NCBI GenBank assembly: GCA_013396655.1
Contig: WBMV01002681.1
Span: forward strand, 806,001-870,000
Direction of reading: 5' to 3'
DNA length: 64,000 nt
Origin: Campylorhamphus procurvoides
Lineage: Eukaryota > Chordata > Aves > Passeriformes > Dendrocolaptidae
The notes beneath the pieces are model-generated. The model had not been told where the DNA came from. It saw nothing but the letters and a program-made list of their open reading frames with translations, and did not search any database. Each line of letters begins with the position of its first letter. Positions within the stretch are counted from its first letter, which is position 1. Both the position numbers and the translations under genes were made by a program. Positions 1 through 64,000 of the stretch are shown piece after piece.

Positions 1-849
1 CACTTCCATTTTGATGTTGTGTTTTGTGGAGGACACCATCATACTTACCTCCTAGATTAATCTCCTAGATTTTTATCTTATAAGCACTCCAAGTGGGGGT
101 TTTTTAGGTCTTGTTCTACCAAAGGATGGTGCCAGTTTTTTTAACAATACACATGGGACAGAGAGCTATGGCAAATTCAGCAGAGCGATATGTTTATGTA
201 CTTAAGAGAAAGCCTTAGGAACTTCCTGATTCAAGCATCTCTCTTCTTAAAGGGTTCAGGAATTTGTTCCACTCCATTGCTTCTATATTGCAGTTTTTTA
301 TCACAAACTGATCTAATGAGATGAAAATAGCAAAAGAAAAGGTGTTGGTATTTGAAGCCTGTTACCTGAAGTAATCTGTGGGGATTTTTTACATTATTTT
401 ATGTTTTGTCAAGTGAGTGGATTTTGGACTTAGGGCAAATGATGTATCTGATTATCAAAAAATATCTATTATAGGGAGTTTATTTGTGCAGCTTTTACTC
501 TCTGCTTTCAGTGTAACAGAGATGACTGAAATTTCTGCAAATACAACTGAACCTATGCCCTTTCATCTTCTTCACTGAGTCAATATCAAATAGGTAATTA
601 AGAGTGGATTTTGTGCTTGATATAAAGTACCTACATAGGTAGGTTAGGACCAGCCTGTTGGAAAGCTGTGATATACAATTATTCTTTTCATCATTTGAGA
701 TTTATTTGTATTAATTAATTTCATCCATTTCACTTTGAGGAGACCACTGAACAGGTTAACAAGCATTAGAAAAGCAGATAGAGCTAAAGATGATGTCTAA
801 ATCATCAGTAAGTACAGAACATTGTGTTCTTGTAGTCCTAGTGTTGTCA

Positions 850-2079
850 TCCTCTTTGAGTGCGTCATAATTTGTTTACCAAGGATGCCATTGACTCTGT
901 TGGCCACGTGGGCACATGCTGTCTCATGTTCAGCTACTGTCAACCAGCAACCCCAGGTTCTTTTCTACTGGGCAGCTTTCCAGCTGCTCTTCCCTAAGTC
1001 TGTAGTGCTGCATGGGTGGGATTGTTGTGACCCAGGTGCAGGGCCTATCACTTGGCCTTGTTGAACCTCGTACCTTTGTTCCTGGCCTATTGATCCAGCC
1101 TGTCGAGATACCTCTGCAGGGCCTTCCTACCCTAAGTACGAAGTGAAAACTCCTGCACAGCTGGGCATCATCTTCAGACTGACTGAGGTGCACTTCATAC
1201 CCATGTCCAGATCATTGATAAAGATATTAAACAAGACTGGCACAGACACAGAGTCATGGAAAACACTCCTCATGACTGGCCACCAACATTGACCACCACT
1301 CTCTGGGCCCAGTCATCTGACCGGTTTATTACCCAGCAAAGGAATGCACCTGTCCAGGCCATGAGCAGACAGTTTTTTTGTGAGAATGCCATACTAAAGA
1401 CTTTAGAGATCTTTTCCAACCTTAATGATAATGATTCTATGGAAGTCCAAGTAGACAACATCCACAGCCTTTCCCTCAGCTATTAAGCGAGTCACTTTGG
1501 TATGGAAGGAGTTTAAGTTGGTCAAGCAGGACCTGCATTTCCAAAACCCATTCTGGCCTGGCCTGATCCCCAAGTTCTCCTATATGTGCCTTGTGATGGC
1601 GCTGAAGATGAAATGCTCCATGACCTTCCATGGCACCAAGGTCAGGACGACAGGTCTGTAATTACCCGAAACATCCTTCCAGCCCTTCTTCTAGATGGGT
1701 GTCACATTTGCCAGCCTCCAGTCAAATGGGACCTCCCTGGTTAGCCAGGATGGCTGGTGAATGATGGACAGTGGCTCAGTAAGCACTTGCATTGTATCCC
1801 TCAGTGCTCTTGGGTGGATCCCACTGACTCTATAAACTCACATGTGTCTTAAGTGGTGTGTAAAATGATTTCTCTTTGGATTATGGAGGCTTCATTCTGC
1901 TCCCCATCCCTATTTTCTAGCTCAGGAATCTTGTTACCCCAAGAACAATTGGTCTTACTATTAAAGAAGTCATTACATACCCTTGCCTTTTCCTCATTCT
2001 TTATTAACACGATTCCCCCAGCATCCAATAAAGGTTGGAGAGTCTCCTTACCCCTCTTTTTGTTGTTAACGTATTTTTC
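850..2079 (-). mobile_element. CR1 LINE fragment, ORF2 reverse-transcriptase region
   Basis: Minus-strand translation gives broken reverse-transcriptase pieces, for example WVINRSDDWAQRVVV near 1290-1340, in a context typical of CR1 ORF2. On the + strand the text follows the antisense CR1 consensus as I know it, from the region of gttggccacgtgggcacatg to gcatccaataaaggttgg and beyond. Many stops and indels show it is an old, dead copy. It lacks both the CR1 5' end and the 3' terminus, and stops abruptly where the next CR1 begins at 2081. The left border is approximate. Confidence 0.88.
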
Positions 2080-2080
2080 T

Positions 2081-2880
2081 TAGAATCACAGAATTGATTG
2101 GGTTGGAAGGGACCTTGAAGATCATCTAGTTCCAACCCTCTCACCATAGCAGGGATGCCACCTACTAGGTTGCTCAAGACCCCATCCAACCTGTCCTAAA
2201 ACACCTCCAGGGATGAGGCATCTGCAACAGGGAAGCCTGTTTGAGTGCCTCTGAGTAAAGAATTGCTTCCTAACAGCTAATCTAAATCTGTCCTATTGTA
2301 ATTCAAGTCTCTTTCTCCTTGTCCTATTTGCCCATGTAAAAAGTCCCTCTCACTTTTTTATAAGTCCACTTTAGATACTGAAAAACCACAATGACATCTC
2401 CCTGGAGCCTTCTCCAGGCTGAGCAACCCCAGCTCTCTCAGCCTGTTTTCATAGAAGAGGTTTTCCATTCCTCTGATTATCTTCATGGCCTCCTCTAGAC
2501 CCACTCTAGTAGGTCCACATCTTTCCTGTGCTGGGCACCCTAGAGCTGGATGCATCACTTTCAGGTGGGATCTCACAAGGGCAGAGTATAGGGACAGAAT
2601 CACCTGCCTCAGTCTACTGGGTATACCTACATGGATGCAGGCTGGGATGCAGCTGGCCTTCAGGGCTGCAAGCAGAGTGTTGGCTCATGTCCAGCTCTTC
2701 TTACCCCAAAAGCCCCAGATCCTTCTCCACAGGGCTGCTGTCAATGAATTTTCCCAGTCTATAATCATATTTGGGATTGTCCCAACCCAGTGGTAGCAGC
2801 TTGTACTTGGACTTGTTGAACCTCATTAGGTTGTTGTGGACCCATTCTCAAGCTTCTCCAAAACTCCCTGAGTGTCATCT
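2081..2880 (-). mobile_element. CR1 LINE, 3' end (5'-truncated)
   Basis: On the + strand it opens with agaatcacagaat...gggttggaagggacc, the antisense of the CR1 3' terminus with its ATTCTRTG-type repeat. It continues through caacccc-agctctctcagcc and ggtgggatctcacaagggcag, all standard antisense CR1. On the minus strand it is therefore a 5'-truncated copy whose 3' end lies at 2081. It abuts the older-looking fragment at 850-2079 in the same orientation. The end near 2880 is approximate. Confidence 0.93.
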
Positions 2881-3253
2881 CTTTTTTCTGTTGTCTTCTT
2901 TTTTGTTATGGAATTTATGGAGTTTAGCACTGTATTCACTTCTGATAAGGTTTTTCACTAACAGCTCTTCTTGGTAACAAACATTGTATTTACTTTTTTT
3001 TTTTCTCTTAGTTATCTGTTGCTGCATGTTTAAAAATAAATTGCTTGCACTGTCTAATCAAGGCTAGCATGCTGACTTAAAGCCATTTTCTTGACTAATG
3101 CAAAAAAATGGGATAGTCTATCTAATGTCTTAAACCTGTTCATCTAAATCACTAACCTTTTACCAAAACCACTTCTTTTACAAAAGCAGAGTTTTAGTGT
3201 TATGACACTGCACTAATGTATGTGTGTTCTTTCTTTCCTTGCATGCCTTACAG

Positions 3254-61847
<58,594 letters not shown>

Positions 61848-64000
61848 GTAAGGGGCTTTTTTTCTTCTTTTTTAACTCTTTCTTTATTCTGGTATCTCTG
61901 GGATGTTTAAAAATGAATTTTAAAAGTTTGTACTTGAGAAAAATTCCAATATTTTACACTGTTATGCCTCACATTTAAGCATCCTATATCCCTGTAGTTA
62001 TGAATTCTGCAGTTAAAAACTAGAATTAGGTCTATAGAACAGTTTTGTTTCAAATAAAAAAATATAGCTATATTTGGTGCATGGTGTTGTGTGATTTGCA
62101 AGAATATGTGAGTTGCTATATTTTGCATTAAAACTTTGAAATGCTAACAGTTTTCTTTTAATCTATCTAATGATTATAGAGACAGTCTAGTAATTTAAAT
62201 TAGAAACCATATTCCATTTTCTAATCTATAACTTGCTTTTTAAACACTGAGTAATAGAGGCTCCCAAGCCTCTCCATAAGATTTCCTACAAAGAAATCTC
62301 TTTTGATTTCTGTAGAGGGCAAGCACTCTAACAACCCAGTTAAAGTATTAAAGCCCAATCACACAAACTAAAGAGACACATTAATTCTACATATGTCAGT
62401 AATTACATTGATTTAAACTCAAAATTTCTACATTTATTAGTTTAACTGTTAATGTATCGGAGGCATGACAGGCAGAGGTAAAGAGCATTCTCCTCCTGCT
62501 CAGTCCATCAAACTCATGCAGAAATGCTGAGTTAGTTACCCCTAAACAGATTTTCCTAAGCATGTTTCAAAATCACAAATGCTAACAATATGGCCATTTT
62601 TGAGCATCACATAAATTCTCAAATGTTTATAGCCTAGCTTAACATGTCAGTGCTGTAACTCTCAAGTCTTGAAAAAGATTATGATTAAAGGTGACCCCTG
62701 TGGATACCAGGTTATATGGGTAACCAAAAGCACAAATGGACACATCCAATGGGAGTCTAAATCTTGGAACCAAGAAGATAAACTACAAGTGGGTCAGCTT
62801 TCACTACCTTGTCCCAGCTGCCTCCATTATAGGCCCTAAAATTAAACTATCAAAAGGGAAAAAATCCTGCAGAGTAGATGTTAGGGTAATTCTCAGTGCT
62901 GAAGAGCATTTAACAAAAACTGGTTTTTGAAGGCTTCTGAGAGAACAGGTTGTCATTTGGGAACTGTCTATGTAATCCCTGGACTGATATACCTAAATGC
63001 CAGCTAAATCTGTCAAAGGTTGTTAATGGTTTAAAAGATTAATTCTAACCAGTTTCCAGAACATACCCTTGCAATCAGAATAAAACAGTGTGAGACGTCC
63101 TTAGCAGTCGTGTTTCAGACACAGTAGCAGTGCGAGGTAGGCCTGGTCTGCTTTGCAGTCAGGGATGTTGTGGAAGGTAATCTGTGCTAGCACTTGTCTT
63201 GGCTCTCTTGTAGTACCAATATGAAGTGAGCAGATCAGAGATCCAGTCTGCAGTTATGTAGGTGAGAGGCAGGTTAGAGAGCTGCACTTACATAGTTAGG
63301 TATAGCCCAGAAACAATTTAATGAAATACTGTTTCACAGTTTTCAGTTCCCAGCTCGTAATTGGTCTCAAGTGTTACTCTCTGAATGGGCTTAGTGCAAG
63401 AGGGATGTCATTTAGTGTTAGATATTCTCCAGGGTGAAAGGAAGTTTCAAACCTGATTTCCATCCCAAGCTCCTATTCCCATTCATGTATTACAGTATGA
63501 CACTTGTCAGTTTATGTCAATGAAACTGTTACTGAAGCCAAACAGATCACAGGAATTATTTGAATTTTAAAAATCAATGCCTTATACACACTTCATTCAC
63601 TAACACCATTATCTACAAGTGTCATTACACAATGAAGTGTATAGAATGAGAGCAGGCACCAGCAGCTGAGTATAGTGACGTATAAGAACCTCTTAAAGTG
63701 GCCTTGATACCACACACACACAAGATGTTAAATTGCGTACTAATATGTCAAGGTCATATTCAATATTTCTATGTTAAGAGAAGTACATGAAAAGGTCAAC
63801 TGCATAGTCATATAAACATATCTCAGGTCATTCACCAGCAGAAGGTAGTATCTCATGGTTAAATCTAAGCCAGATTCAAAAAGCTTAAAAAAGTCCACTT
63901 ATGTATTATTTACTGAGAAGGGGTTTCCCCTCTGTCTTTTAGGTGTTAATGTTCCATATTAACACCAGTAATAAAATTATAAAATAAGGATGTTTGAAAA
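61848..64000 (+). other. DGKB: DGKB intron (5' part) after the first catalytic exon
   Basis: The next expected DGKB exon, which should complete an Arg codon and continue the kinase domain, was not found in this stretch. It contains a short CA run near 63711-63722 and a 9-bp inverted repeat at 63942-63966. No transposon recognised. Confidence 0.85.
63942..63966. repeat. Perfect 9-bp inverted repeat
   Basis: ggtgttaat and attaacacc are perfect reverse complements separated by the 7-nt loop gttccat. Confidence 0.85.

Larger units (their letters stand above)
1..3253 (+). other. DGKB: DGKB intron (3' part) upstream of the microexon
   Basis: No coding exon is recognised here. The stretch holds two CR1 fragments (about 850-2079 and 2081-2880) in otherwise unique AT-rich sequence, and ends with the pyrimidine-rich acceptor of the 21-nt exon. 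The preceding DGKB exon is not in the window, so this intron extends further upstream. Confidence 0.9.

Noticed and set aside
2485..2796. 103-codon plus-strand ORF
   Set aside because: It runs antisense through a CR1 fragment and has no independent support.
63927..63967. Acceptor-like cccctctgtcttttag that might begin the next DGKB exon
   Set aside because: The sequence after it does not continue the split Arg codon into kinase-domain residues, and no donor follows a plausible exon.

Overview
The window is vertebrate, very probably avian, genomic DNA lying inside one large gene: DGKB (diacylglycerol kinase beta), transcribed on the + strand. Thirteen consecutive coding exons were recognised by translating them and checking AG/GT splice borders and reading phase. 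They run from a 21-nt microexon at 3254 to the first exon of the catalytic domain at 61774-61847. Joined, they give 1208 nt (402 codons plus 2 nt) with no stop or frameshift. Order: end of the N-terminal recoverin-homology (RVH) region, two EF-hands, two C1 zinc fingers, an interdomain linker, then the glycine-rich start of the lipid kinase domain. The start codon, the first exon(s) and promoter lie upstream of the window; the rest of the kinase domain and the 3' end lie downstream.

Layout. 1-3253: intron with two abutting CR1 LINE fragments. 3254-20919: RVH exons across long introns. 26271-28763: the two EF-hands on three compact exons. 28764-38381: a 9.6-kb intron with a CR1 piece, a hairpin, an A/C-rich tract and a CpG-rich island. 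38382-45720: four exons for the two C1 domains, including a 78-nt intron. 45721-61773: linker exons, one a 33-nt microexon, and a solo LTR with an exact 5-bp target duplication. 61774-64000: first catalytic exon and following intron.

The avian assignment rests on the repeats: several CR1 LINE 3' ends and three endogenous-retrovirus-type solo LTRs of kinds I associate with birds, with no mammalian Alu or L1 seen. Base composition is AT-rich. I saw no second protein-coding gene, tRNA, rRNA or CRISPR array. Almost all ORFs of 60 codons or more outside the DGKB exons are chance ORFs in AT-rich introns or lie within CR1/LTR sequence. I found no evidence of a novel multi-gene system. The observations most worth checking are the two in-frame microexons, the intronic CpG-rich island with a CTCF-like site, the 78-nt intron and the structure of the transposon insertions.
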